64,000 nucleotides of DNA from Chitinophaga niabensis (GTDB lineage: Bacteria > Bacteroidota > Bacteroidia > Chitinophagales > Chitinophagaceae): NCBI RefSeq assembly GCF_039545795.1, contig NZ_CP154260.1, positions 2,051,001-2,115,000 on the forward strand. Direction: 5' to 3'. The notes below the pieces were generated by a model. It made no database searches. It saw only the letters and a list, made by a program, of their open reading frames with translations, and had not been told where the DNA came from. Made by a program: the position numbers and the translations under genes. The first letter of the stretch is position 1, and each line of letters starts with the position of its first letter. Shown one piece after another: positions 24,561 through 32,246 of this stretch.

Positions 24561-27275
24561 ATGAAATGTATGTTACGAAACATCCTGATTTTCTTTTTAT
24601 TGTCCCCCGCCATCAGTTTAGCCCAGACCGGTATATCCACATGGGCCAGCATAGGCAGCAACGGCAAGTTGCAATACACAGCGGATTCAAGGGGGAACCG
24701 CATTCCTGATTTCAGTATGGTCGGTTACCGGCATGGCGAGGCTGCCTTACCTCTTGTGCCTGTCGTAAAAACGATCTCTCCTGTAAGCGGAGACAACCTG
24801 GCCCACATCCAGGCGGCCATCAACGAAGTATCTGCCCGCACACCGGATGCCAATGGATACCGGGGAACCTTGTTACTGGAAAGTGGTACCTACAACATCA
24901 GCAACACACTGAATATTACTGCCAGTGGTGTAGTGTTGCGGGGTACCGGTACCGGCAGCACGCAAACAAAACTCGTAGCCACCCGTACAGCCCAGCACAC
25001 GCTTATAAATGTAAAGGGAAGCGGCGGGCCCTCAGAAGTAAGTGGTACCCGGGTAAGTATTACCAATACTTATGTTCCGGTAGGTGCTACTTCCTTTACG
25101 GTTTCTTCTGCTGCAGGTTATGCGGTGGGAGACAGGATCCGCGTATTGAAAATGCCTAACCAGGCATGGGTAGATCTTTTAGGGATGGCACCTTTCGGAT
25201 GGACGCCCTCCGGCTACAACATGAGCTATCTCCGCGTGATCAAAGCCATTGCAGGCAACACGGTAACAATAGATGCACCTATTGTTGACCCCATCGATCA
25301 GCAATATGGCAGCGGGTACATTTACAAATACAACTGGACGGGTAAAATACAGGAGTCTGGCGTGGAAGATATGCGCATAGAATCCACTTACGCGGCAGAA
25401 GATGATGAAAACCATGGCTGGACGGCTATCAACCTGGGCAATATTGAGAATGGATGGGTGAAGAATGTGGACGCTTATTATTTTGGATATAGCTGTGTAA
25501 GCGTAACAGGTGGAGCTTACAAAGTAACCGTTCTGGATTGCAAAATGCTTGATCCCAAATCACAGACCACCGGTGGAAGAAAATATTCTTTCATGATAGA
25601 TGGGTCTGAACTGGTGCTGTTCAAAGATTGTTTCACCCGTGGAGGGCGCCATGATTTTGTAAGTGGCAGCACCGTTTCAGGTCCGAATGTTTTTTATAAC
25701 TGCACATCCGAACAACAGAAAGCAGATAACGGACCGCATCATCGCTGGTCCACTGGTATATTGTTCGATAACATCACCGGCAACGGAGAATTAAATATAC
25801 AGAACCGCGAAGCATCCGGATCCGGCCATGGCTGGGCAGGCGCACAATGTGTGTTCTGGAATTGCGTGGGTAGTAAGTTCGTTCACCAGAAACCTCCGCA
25901 ACATCTGAACTGGGCTATTGGCTGTAAAGGAACCGTAACAGACAATGGTACCTGGCATGATGGTGATCCCGGTATATGGGAATCCACCGGTAACCATGTG
26001 ATCCCGCAAAGCCTGTATGCACAGCAACTGGCTGACCGGCTGGGGGCTCCATCCTGCGTGCCCGCTACTGCCAGTGCAGATGATGGAAATGTGGCGGCGA
26101 ATGTATTGGATAATAATCTCAGCACCCGCTGGTCTGCCAGCGGCGATGGGCAATGGATCCAGTTCTGTTTAGCGAATTCTGCATCCGTAACGGGAGTGGA
26201 TATTGCTTTTTATAGTGGTAATACCCGCACTTCCACCTTTGATGTACTGGTAGGTGCAGATGGTAATAACTGGACCAACGCAGCCACCGGTCTTGTGAGC
26301 AGCGGTACTTCACTCAACCTGGAAACATTCAATTTCCCGGCGGTAACCGGAAAATATGTACGCATTGTAGGGCATGGTAATTCTGCCAACCTCTGGAACA
26401 GTTATACGGAAGTGAAGATCAGGCTAGCCACAGGTTCCACGCAGGTAACACTTTCCCCCGTGCATGATGCTTACGTACGTAACGGTACAAATGCCGCGGT
26501 TACACATGGCATTACAGATTCCACCACACTGGTTACAAAACTCAATTCCAATCCTGCCGCTGGAAACGACAGGCAGACCTACCTGAAATTTGACCTGAGT
26601 GGTGTAAGCGGTACAGTGACTGCAGCCAAACTGAGAGTATATGGAAGTCTGGCTGATAATCGCTCCGCTAACATACCTATTGGCCTGTATAAGGTTGCCA
26701 ATCTTACCTGGCTGGAATCTACCCTCACCTGGAATAATAAGCCTGCCACGGGCTCCCCGTTGCTGGATTCTGCGATTGTAACAGATTCCATACCGCGTTA
26801 TTACGACTGGGACTTTGGCGCTTATGTACAGGCTGAACTGGCTGCAGGCAGAACGAGCATTTCACTGGCCATGTTGGCGCACATTGCCACAGCGCCTCTC
26901 ATTGCCTGGAATTCCAGTGAAGCGGCTACCAATAAACCGCAACTGGTACTCACAGTGCAAACAACGGGTACTGCGCGGAAAGCTCAGCAGGAGGCAGTCG
27001 TTTTAAAACCTGAAAAACCCGTACCGGGCATACTCACATTCCCCAATCCATTCTATGAAGAATTACAGGTGAAGTTCGAACTTAAAGAAGAAGGAAGAAC
27101 GGTACTGCGGGTATATGATCTTTCCGGTAAAGTAGTGGCTACACTGATCGATGCAAGATTAGCTGCGGGTAATCACTCCATGCGGTTTAACGGGAAGGCC
27201 TGGCCGAAGGGATTGTATATGTTGCATCTGCAACATAATGGAAAGAAAATAACGGCGAAGGTGGCCAGGCAGTAA
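24561..27275 (+). CDS. T9SS-exported beta-helix protein with F5/8C and CBM96-like modules
   Basis: 904 residues. A signal peptide (about 1-21, ending SLAQ) precedes a right-handed beta-helix/pectate-lyase-like domain (about 75-490: AHIQAAINEVSARTPDANGY, SGVVLRGTGTGSTQTKLVAT, GRHDFVSGSTVSGPNVFYNC, ASGSGHGWAGAQCVFWNCVG). A discoidin/F5-8C domain follows (about 505-625, NVLDNNLSTRWSASGDGQWI), then a DNRLRE/CBM96-type domain (630-800, HDAYVRNGTN, TYLKFDLSGVSGTVTAAKLR), and a type IX sorting domain (about 825-904, ILTFPNPFYEELQV). This is the build of an extracellular polysaccharide lyase or epimerase-like enzyme; no catalytic residues can be assigned. A shorter paralogue is encoded at 61826-63784. 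Confidence 0.9.
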   Translation: MKCMLRNILIFFLLSPAISLAQTGISTWASIGSNGKLQYTADSRGNRIPDFSMVGYRHGEAALPLVPVVKTISPVSGDNLAHIQAAINEVSARTPDANGYRGTLLLESGTYNISNTLNITASGVVLRGTGTGSTQTKLVATRTAQHTLINVKGSGGPSEVSGTRVSITNTYVPVGATSFTVSSAAGYAVGDRIRVLKMPNQAWVDLLGMAPFGWTPSGYNMSYLRVIKAIAGNTVTIDAPIVDPIDQQYGSGYIYKYNWTGKIQESGVEDMRIESTYAAEDDENHGWTAINLGNIENGWVKNVDAYYFGYSCVSVTGGAYKVTVLDCKMLDPKSQTTGGRKYSFMIDGSELVLFKDCFTRGGRHDFVSGSTVSGPNVFYNCTSEQQKADNGPHHRWSTGILFDNITGNGELNIQNREASGSGHGWAGAQCVFWNCVGSKFVHQKPPQHLNWAIGCKGTVTDNGTWHDGDPGIWESTGNHVIPQSLYAQQLADRLGAPSCVPATASADDGNVAANVLDNNLSTRWSASGDGQWIQFCLANSASVTGVDIAFYSGNTRTSTFDVLVGADGNNWTNAATGLVSSGTSLNLETFNFPAVTGKYVRIVGHGNSANLWNSYTEVKIRLATGSTQVTLSPVHDAYVRNGTNAAVTHGITDSTTLVTKLNSNPAAGNDRQTYLKFDLSGVSGTVTAAKLRVYGSLADNRSANIPIGLYKVANLTWLESTLTWNNKPATGSPLLDSAIVTDSIPRYYDWDFGAYVQAELAAGRTSISLAMLAHIATAPLIAWNSSEAATNKPQLVLTVQTTGTARKAQQEAVVLKPEKPVPGILTFPNPFYEELQVKFELKEEGRTVLRVYDLSGKVVATLIDARLAAGNHSMRFNGKAWPKGLYMLHLQHNGKKITAKVARQ

Positions 27276-27368
27276 AGCAAAATAATACTGCTGCATTATA
27301 AAAAGGCCTCTGCACGATAACACTGCTGCAAGCATTAAATAATAAAAGCCCCTGTTGTATGCATATTA

Positions 27369-27399
27369 AAAGCCCCGCACATCATATGCGGGGCTTTTT
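27369..27399. terminator. Bidirectional terminator
   Basis: AAAGCCCCGCA (27369-27379) and TGCGGGGCTTT (27387-27397) form a perfect 11-bp stem with T-runs on both strands. It ends the beta-helix gene on the plus strand and the START/SDR/LytST operon on the minus strand. Confidence 0.9.
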
Positions 27400-27412
27400 G
27401 CTTTTATCTGAA

Positions 27413-28177
27413 TTATTTTTCCACGTCTTTCCCTTCCAGCCAGCTCTTGAAATCAACCACCCGCTCCCTGCTGATCACCACATCTGCATCTACCTGCGGC
27501 TGTAATTGCAGGATCAGCCTGCTGTTGTAATAAGCCATGATCTTTTTAATGGCATCGATATGGATGATGAATTGCCGGTTGATGCGGAAGAAGGTATTCC
27601 TGTCCAGCATTTTTTCGATCTGATCCAGGGAATAATCCAGGGGCATCTTTTCCCCGGCAAAAGTGGTGGCATAAGTAACGCCTTTTACAAATTGCAGGTA
27701 AGCGATATCCTTTGCTTTCACATAGATCAGCTGGTTATTGAGCCTACCAATAAACCTGGCACTGTCCCGCTTCAGGAATTCATCCGCTATCCTGGCGATA
27801 TCAATATTGTGCTGTGCGGGTTTCAATTGTTCGTATTTATTGAGCGCATTTTTAAGTTCCTGCAGTTCTATGGGTTTCATCAGGTAGTCTATACTGTTCA
27901 CTTTAAATGCCTGCAGGGCAAAGTTGTCGTAAGCAGTGGTAAAGATGATAGGTGTTTTTACATTAGCCTGCTTGAAAAGTTCAAAACAATTGCCGTCTGA
28001 TAACTGGATGTCCATCAGCATCAGGTCTACTTTGTTATGCTGGTCCATCCATTTGAGTCCTTCAGACAGGGAAGGGATCACAGCCACCACTTCTATCTGC
28101 TGATCACATTTCTGCAACAGGCGGATCAGTCTTTCCGAATTATGGACCTCATCTTCAAATATGACAACTTTCATCAT
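27413..28177 (-). CDS. LytTR-family response regulator
   Basis: 254 residues. A receiver domain (about 2-118) has the acidic pair in FEDE (8-10), the phospho-acceptor Asp in DLMLMDIQLSDG (Asp 56), the Thr/Ala of FTTAYDNFALQAF and the Lys of DYLMKPIELQEL. A LytTR DNA-binding domain fills about 150-250 (FIGRLNNQLIYVKAKDIAYL, then FFRINRQFIIHIDAIKKI). It is phosphorylated by the kinase encoded just upstream, whose TGA overlaps this gene's ATG (ATGA). Last gene of a five-gene operon, ahead of a strong terminator. Target genes are unknown; autoregulation is usual in the family. Confidence 0.95.
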   Translation of the reverse strand: MMKVVIFEDEVHNSERLIRLLQKCDQQIEVVAVIPSLSEGLKWMDQHNKVDLMLMDIQLSDGNCFELFKQANVKTPIIFTTAYDNFALQAFKVNSIDYLMKPIELQELKNALNKYEQLKPAQHNIDIARIADEFLKRDSARFIGRLNNQLIYVKAKDIAYLQFVKGVTYATTFAGEKMPLDYSLDQIEKMLDRNTFFRINRQFIIHIDAIKKIMAYYNSRLILQLQPQVDADVVISRERVVDFKSWLEGKDVEK

Positions 28178-29280
28178 GGCGTTATTACGGGGATCTTTAC
28201 AATGAACACTTCATCTGACTGGTGTATTTCAATCACTCTGCCGCTGGCCAGCTCATAGCGTTTCCTGATATTATCCAGCCCGATGCCGGATGATATGGCC
28301 GGCACATTTTTCTTTCTCACCTGGTTGGAAATGAGGAGATAGCCACCTTCACTTTTTACATGGATCAGCAAAGGATCATTCGCGGAAAAGCGGTTATGTT
28401 TAATAGCATTCTCTATCAGCATCTGCAAGGTAGCAGGAGGAATGGTGCCCTGTGCTTTCATCTGTTCATCTATCTCAGCAGTAAAGCGGATACTGTTCTG
28501 GTGCCGGATGCTGATCAGGAAGAGGTAGGAATCCAGGAAGTCCAGTTCCGTTTGAATAGATACCAGGTTCTCGAACTTCTTATCCAGGATATAACGGTAG
28601 ATCTTAGCCAGCTGGGTAATATAATCGGCAGACAGGTCCGCACTTTTATACACCAGGTTGGTGAGTACACTCAGGGAGTTGAAGAAGAAGTGTGGATCTA
28701 TCTGGTTCCTCAGTGCATCATATTGTGCCTGGATGTTTTCCCGCTTTAACCGTTCCGTTTGCACCTGGTATTCTTTGAGCCCCTTGTAATAATAAATAAT
28801 GCCATTAACAGTGAGGATGAGCACATAGAAGATATACAGGCCAAAGATCATGTTGTAACTCACGGCCCTGAAGCTTTCCCAGGCCTCATAACGGTTAAAC
28901 ACCACAATGTCCATAGTGGCATAGAGGAATGCGAAGAGGAAGGCCGGGATCAGGCCATATAACAGCATAGCTGTACAAAGTACCAGCAGGCGGTTGGAGA
29001 TATAACCTTTCAGTACACCCTTTTCCACGTACCGGCTCAGCCAGATGGCGCCTTCCCAGCATATCAGTCCAAGCGCTACATACAAAACACTGAATAAGAG
29101 CGACCTGAAGAAGTTACTATCAACACCTTCAATAAAGGAGAGATCAAAAGACTTGAAAATAATACTGAACAGGTAAAGGATAACGATCCTTGCTAGGTAT
29201 TTGAAGGTTTTGCTGGAAAAGATCCTTTCATTCTTTTTAAACAGGTCCTGCTCAATTGATTTATCGGATGTGGCCATCAA
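28174..29280 (-). CDS. LytS/YehU-type sensor histidine kinase
   Basis: 368 residues. Four membrane helices (about 28-46, 58-80, 98-122, 142-165) have no separate extracellular sensor domain. A short coiled coil leads into a His_kinase domain of the LytS/YehU type (NQIDPHFFFNSLSVLTNLVY, His 197). The HATPase follows (about 270-366, ATLQMLIENAIKHNRFSAND, ISSGIGLDNIRKRYE). With so little outside the membrane it probably senses a lipid, membrane state or a partner protein. It is translationally coupled (ATGA) to the regulator downstream and to the SDR gene upstream. Confidence 0.94.
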   Translation of the reverse strand: MMATSDKSIEQDLFKKNERIFSSKTFKYLARIVILYLFSIIFKSFDLSFIEGVDSNFFRSLLFSVLYVALGLICWEGAIWLSRYVEKGVLKGYISNRLLVLCTAMLLYGLIPAFLFAFLYATMDIVVFNRYEAWESFRAVSYNMIFGLYIFYVLILTVNGIIYYYKGLKEYQVQTERLKRENIQAQYDALRNQIDPHFFFNSLSVLTNLVYKSADLSADYITQLAKIYRYILDKKFENLVSIQTELDFLDSYLFLISIRHQNSIRFTAEIDEQMKAQGTIPPATLQMLIENAIKHNRFSANDPLLIHVKSEGGYLLISNQVRKKNVPAISSGIGLDNIRKRYELASGRVIEIHQSDEVFIVKIPVITP

Positions 29281-30263
29281 TAGTAATTGTTTTCTTTAAA
29301 CCAGGTTAATGCATTTCTCAGTGCATCTTTTACGGGTGTGTACCGCACCATTAATTCATTTTCTGATTTTTTGCCGGTATAATAATTATTCAGGCATAAC
29401 AGGTAAGCGGAGGTGTAATTCAGTTTGCTGCTCCTGCCGGTCAATCTTTCTTTGATGGTACCCAGAATGCCGCCCAGTTTTAAAATGAATGCAGGGATCC
29501 TGATCATGATCTTTGTTTCCTTTGATACGCTGTTCAGGGAAGAGAAAAATTCCCGGTAGCTGAGGTTATGCCCCGCCAGCAGATAACAATTCCCCATTTT
29601 TCCATTATCGATCGCATTCACAATGCCTTGGCAAACATCGTGAATATAAACAAAATTCTTGCCTCCCGGTGGATAAAACAGGATCTTTTTGCCCAGGCCA
29701 TAGAGCACCAGCTTGCCGGAGCTGGGTTTAACATCATTGGGGCCTATCATGAAAGTGGGGTTAACGATCACTGCCGGCAGCTGACTATACTCCACTTGTT
29801 CCAGTACATATTGTTGCGCGAGATATTTGGTGTTGATGTAGGCGGAATTGGCATGGAAAAGTGTAAAGCCACTCAGTTCATTGCCTGGTTTTTCTTTACT
29901 GCCCGGCCCCATGGTATTAGCGGTGCTCACATAAATGAATTTATCCACCTGCTGCGCTAGGCTGGCCTCTACCATATTTTTAGTGCCGGTGAAATTCACC
30001 TTTTCGTATTCTTCAAAAGTAATGCCCCATTGGTCTGTAATGGATGCCGCATGGATCACAATATTACAGCCTGCCACTGCCTGCTCCACATCACCTTTGT
30101 TGGAGATATCCCCGAAGAAAACTTCGCAGGGGATATCTGAAATACCTTTGATATCTGCATTGTAACGGATCATGATCCGTACTTCATAACCCAGCCGGAA
30201 TAACTCTCTTGTAAGATTAGACCCGAGGAAACCATTTGCTCCCGTAACGAGTACTTTATTCAT
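29277..30263 (-). CDS. Extended SDR oxidoreductase (epimerase/3-beta-HSD/DFR-like)
   Basis: 328 residues. The Rossmann NAD(P)-binding motif TGANGFLGSNL is at about 7-17. VIHAASITDQW and FIYVSTANTMG mark strands 4 and 5, the catalytic Tyr/Lys is AYINTKYLAQQ (YxxxK), and VNPTFMIGPND marks the substrate loop. The sequence looks like the dihydroflavonol reductase/3-beta-hydroxysteroid dehydrogenase/HpnA branch rather than nucleotide-sugar epimerases, so a hydrophobic ketone or hydroxyl substrate is plausible. It is cytoplasmic, with ATGA overlaps on both sides inside the START/SDR/SDR/LytST operon. Confidence 0.92.
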   Translation of the reverse strand: MNKVLVTGANGFLGSNLTRELFRLGYEVRIMIRYNADIKGISDIPCEVFFGDISNKGDVEQAVAGCNIVIHAASITDQWGITFEEYEKVNFTGTKNMVEASLAQQVDKFIYVSTANTMGPGSKEKPGNELSGFTLFHANSAYINTKYLAQQYVLEQVEYSQLPAVIVNPTFMIGPNDVKPSSGKLVLYGLGKKILFYPPGGKNFVYIHDVCQGIVNAIDNGKMGNCYLLAGHNLSYREFFSSLNSVSKETKIMIRIPAFILKLGGILGTIKERLTGRSSKLNYTSAYLLCLNNYYTGKKSENELMVRYTPVKDALRNALTWFKENNYY

Positions 30264-31048
30264 ATCAGTTCTTTTTTTACCGCCCGGGAGATCATTTTCA
30301 GCTTTAGTTCCATGGGCAGTATGCTCATCAGAAAGTGGTTGAGTTTGTTGATGAATCCGGGGATGATGGTTGGATATTTTGTGATGGTGCCAATGATGGC
30401 AGTACTGGCTATTTCAGCGGTGGACAGCAGTCCCATTTTTCCTTTAATACCCTGTGAGATGATGCGCTGCGCCGTATTGGAATTGGTCATAATGGGCCCG
30501 GGGTACACCACGCTAACAGAAACACCTGTACCGGAAAGCTCTTCCCGGAGGCCCAGCGAAAAGGAAGATATAAAAGCCTTGGAGGCAGGGTAAACTGTTT
30601 TGTAGGCAATGGGTGAAAAGGCCGCCATGCTGGAGATGTTCATGATATAACTCCGTTCATGCTGCAGCAGGTGAGGGATCAGCATATGTGTGATCAATAC
30701 CGTGCTGCGTACATTGAGCTGCATGATCTGATCTATTTTTTCGATAGACGTTTCTGTGATCAGGGAGGTGCCGCCTACGCCGGCATTGTTGATCAGGAAG
30801 TCTATTTCAAAATGTTCCAGGATATGCTTTACCTGTTTTTTCAATTCATCACAATTGGTGAGATCGAACTCAAAGATGCGCACATCTATGTTGTATGTAC
30901 TGGCCAGGTTTTCTGCAAGAGAGGGAGTACAACCGCCAGGGAGGGCAATCAATATGATATTCCTGCCCATTCTGGCGCATTGTACGGCAAACTCTTTTCC
31001 AAGGCCGGAGCTCGCTCCTGTGATCAGGGTGTATTTTGCATTGCTCAT
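30260..31048 (-). CDS. Classical SDR-family NAD(P)-dependent oxidoreductase
   Basis: 262 residues. The cofactor motif TGASSGLGKEF is at about 10-20. DLTN, NNAGVGGTS, the catalytic Ser in MNISSMAAFSP, and YPASK (YxxxK) complete the classical SDR site. VVYPGPIMTNS follows. The C-terminus is hydrophobic/basic (about 225-262, IIPGFINKLNHFLMSILPME), suggesting membrane association, as in SDRs of lipid metabolism. The substrate is unknown. It is second in the operon and overlaps the START gene and the next SDR by 4 bases each. Confidence 0.93.
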   Translation of the reverse strand: MSNAKYTLITGASSGLGKEFAVQCARMGRNIILIALPGGCTPSLAENLASTYNIDVRIFEFDLTNCDELKKQVKHILEHFEIDFLINNAGVGGTSLITETSIEKIDQIMQLNVRSTVLITHMLIPHLLQHERSYIMNISSMAAFSPIAYKTVYPASKAFISSFSLGLREELSGTGVSVSVVYPGPIMTNSNTAQRIISQGIKGKMGLLSTAEIASTAIIGTITKYPTIIPGFINKLNHFLMSILPMELKLKMISRAVKKELI

Positions 31049-31674
31049 TTGTTTCTCTCTGCGAGTGTTTTAAATCTTGTCATGGTTTCTATCAGGTTGC
31101 CCTGTACAATAGGATCAGAGATCCAGCGGGGCACCTTTTTACTGCGATTGGTAGAAATGAAGTAAGTGACCCGCATATTTCCATTTCCAAGGTCATGCAG
31201 CAGCCATTTTCCTTTGGCACCTGAAATGCGGGTAATATTCTTATAAACAGGGAACCTGTTGTGGGAAGTGCTTTCGAAGCTTATCTCCGCGTATTGCTCT
31301 TCTCTGCGCAGATGATATAAGAGACAGCAATCCTGGTCTTCAAACGGCCATGGAATGCTGTATTTGATATAAGTGATCCAGGTGTTTGCTGTGCCGGAGG
31401 GTATTACATTGTATTCTTTGGCATTCACATTCCAGTCGGTACCCATGGCGGGGCTGGTCATTAACCGGGAAATGCCGGCCACATCTGCCCGTACAATGAA
31501 AGTGGCTTTTATTTCACGCACCTTTTCATCTTCCGCATTGGGTATCCAGCGCTCATACAGAGAGATCCCTTTATCTGTTCTTACGAGTTTGAATTCCTCT
31601 TCGCTTAATGTATGGGCAAAAAGCATCCGGGAGAAAACTAAACTCAGCATACATAATAACTTTAAACCTTTCAC
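31045..31674 (-). CDS. START-domain lipid-binding protein (exported)
   Basis: 209 residues. A Sec signal (about 1-21, MKGLKLLCMLSLVFSRMLFA) is followed by a START/SRPBCC-fold domain. Features are EFKLVRTDKGISLYERWI, VREIKATFIVRADVAGISRL, a WNVNAKEY helix, YIKYSIPWPFEDQDCCLLYH, and the C-terminal helix DPIVQGNLIETMTRFKTLAE. START domains bind single lipid or sterol-like molecules in a helix-grip pocket; an exported bacterial START protein implies a periplasmic carrier. It is the first gene of the five-gene minus-strand operon; no clear TTTG/TAnnTTTG promoter was seen upstream. Confidence 0.88.
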   Translation of the reverse strand: MKGLKLLCMLSLVFSRMLFAHTLSEEEFKLVRTDKGISLYERWIPNAEDEKVREIKATFIVRADVAGISRLMTSPAMGTDWNVNAKEYNVIPSGTANTWITYIKYSIPWPFEDQDCCLLYHLRREEQYAEISFESTSHNRFPVYKNITRISGAKGKWLLHDLGNGNMRVTYFISTNRSKKVPRWISDPIVQGNLIETMTRFKTLAERNK

Positions 31675-31784
31675 GTAATAAGTATTTATGTAAAATTGCC
31701 GACAGGCGGGCTAATGACAGCAGATTTTCCCTTGAGTTGTAGGATAAGTTAATTGAACCGTGGAATTTGGGGGAGTTGCAAAAG

Positions 31785-31810
31785 AAAAGCCCCCTTTTCA
31801 GGAGGCTTTT
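31785..31810. terminator. Terminator between the 95-residue gene and the START operon
   Basis: AAAAGCC (31785-31791) pairs with GGCTTTT (31804-31810). Two further G-C pairs lie above one mismatch, around a TTTTCA loop. It follows the stop of the minus-strand 95-residue gene by about 8 bases and is T-rich on both strands. Confidence 0.75.
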
Positions 31811-31818
31811 TAAAGGAG

Positions 31819-32106
31819 CTAAGCAGTGGCGTTCCATAATAACTTCCGGCTGTCCTTGCTGACGAAGGTGATAGGTACAAATTCATCCGTAGGAGAGCCA
31901 ATATAGTATACCATCCATTCCGGATCATGGCGGGATAACATTTCGCTGATACAATCCGCCCGGTGGGCCTGGGGATTTAGGCAATCTCTCCAGTAAAACA
32001 GTTCAACGCGGTAACGTAACTGCTGGTGCTGGTTATTGATAACTACCTGCACTTCAATCTCCTGCCTTCCCGGCAAAGGAGGGATGGGGATCATTATGTA
32101 ACTCAT
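31819..32106 (-). CDS. Small protein of unknown function
   Basis: 95 residues, no signal or membrane segment. It begins MSYIMIPIPPLPGRQEIEVQ and continues as alternating hydrophobic/polar strands with two Cys (WRDCLNPQAH, RADCISEM). It ends KDSRKLLWNATA. I do not recognise the family. Coding is supported by its own terminator, balanced composition and a clean ATG start; it has its own gap on either side, so it is probably monocistronic. Confidence 0.65.
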   Translation of the reverse strand: MSYIMIPIPPLPGRQEIEVQVVINNQHQQLRYRVELFYWRDCLNPQAHRADCISEMLSRHDPEWMVYYIGSPTDEFVPITFVSKDSRKLLWNATA

Positions 32107-32246
32107 GGTCTTGAGAGTTTAAAATTCCTGATATGCCCCCACAAGAAGGTTGCCACATCTTTAGGTACAGCCGTGACGGGCATTTGCGGTACGAACAGGA
32201 GGGGGGAGTGTTCATTTTCGGACACTATTTGTGCTGAAATGGACGC

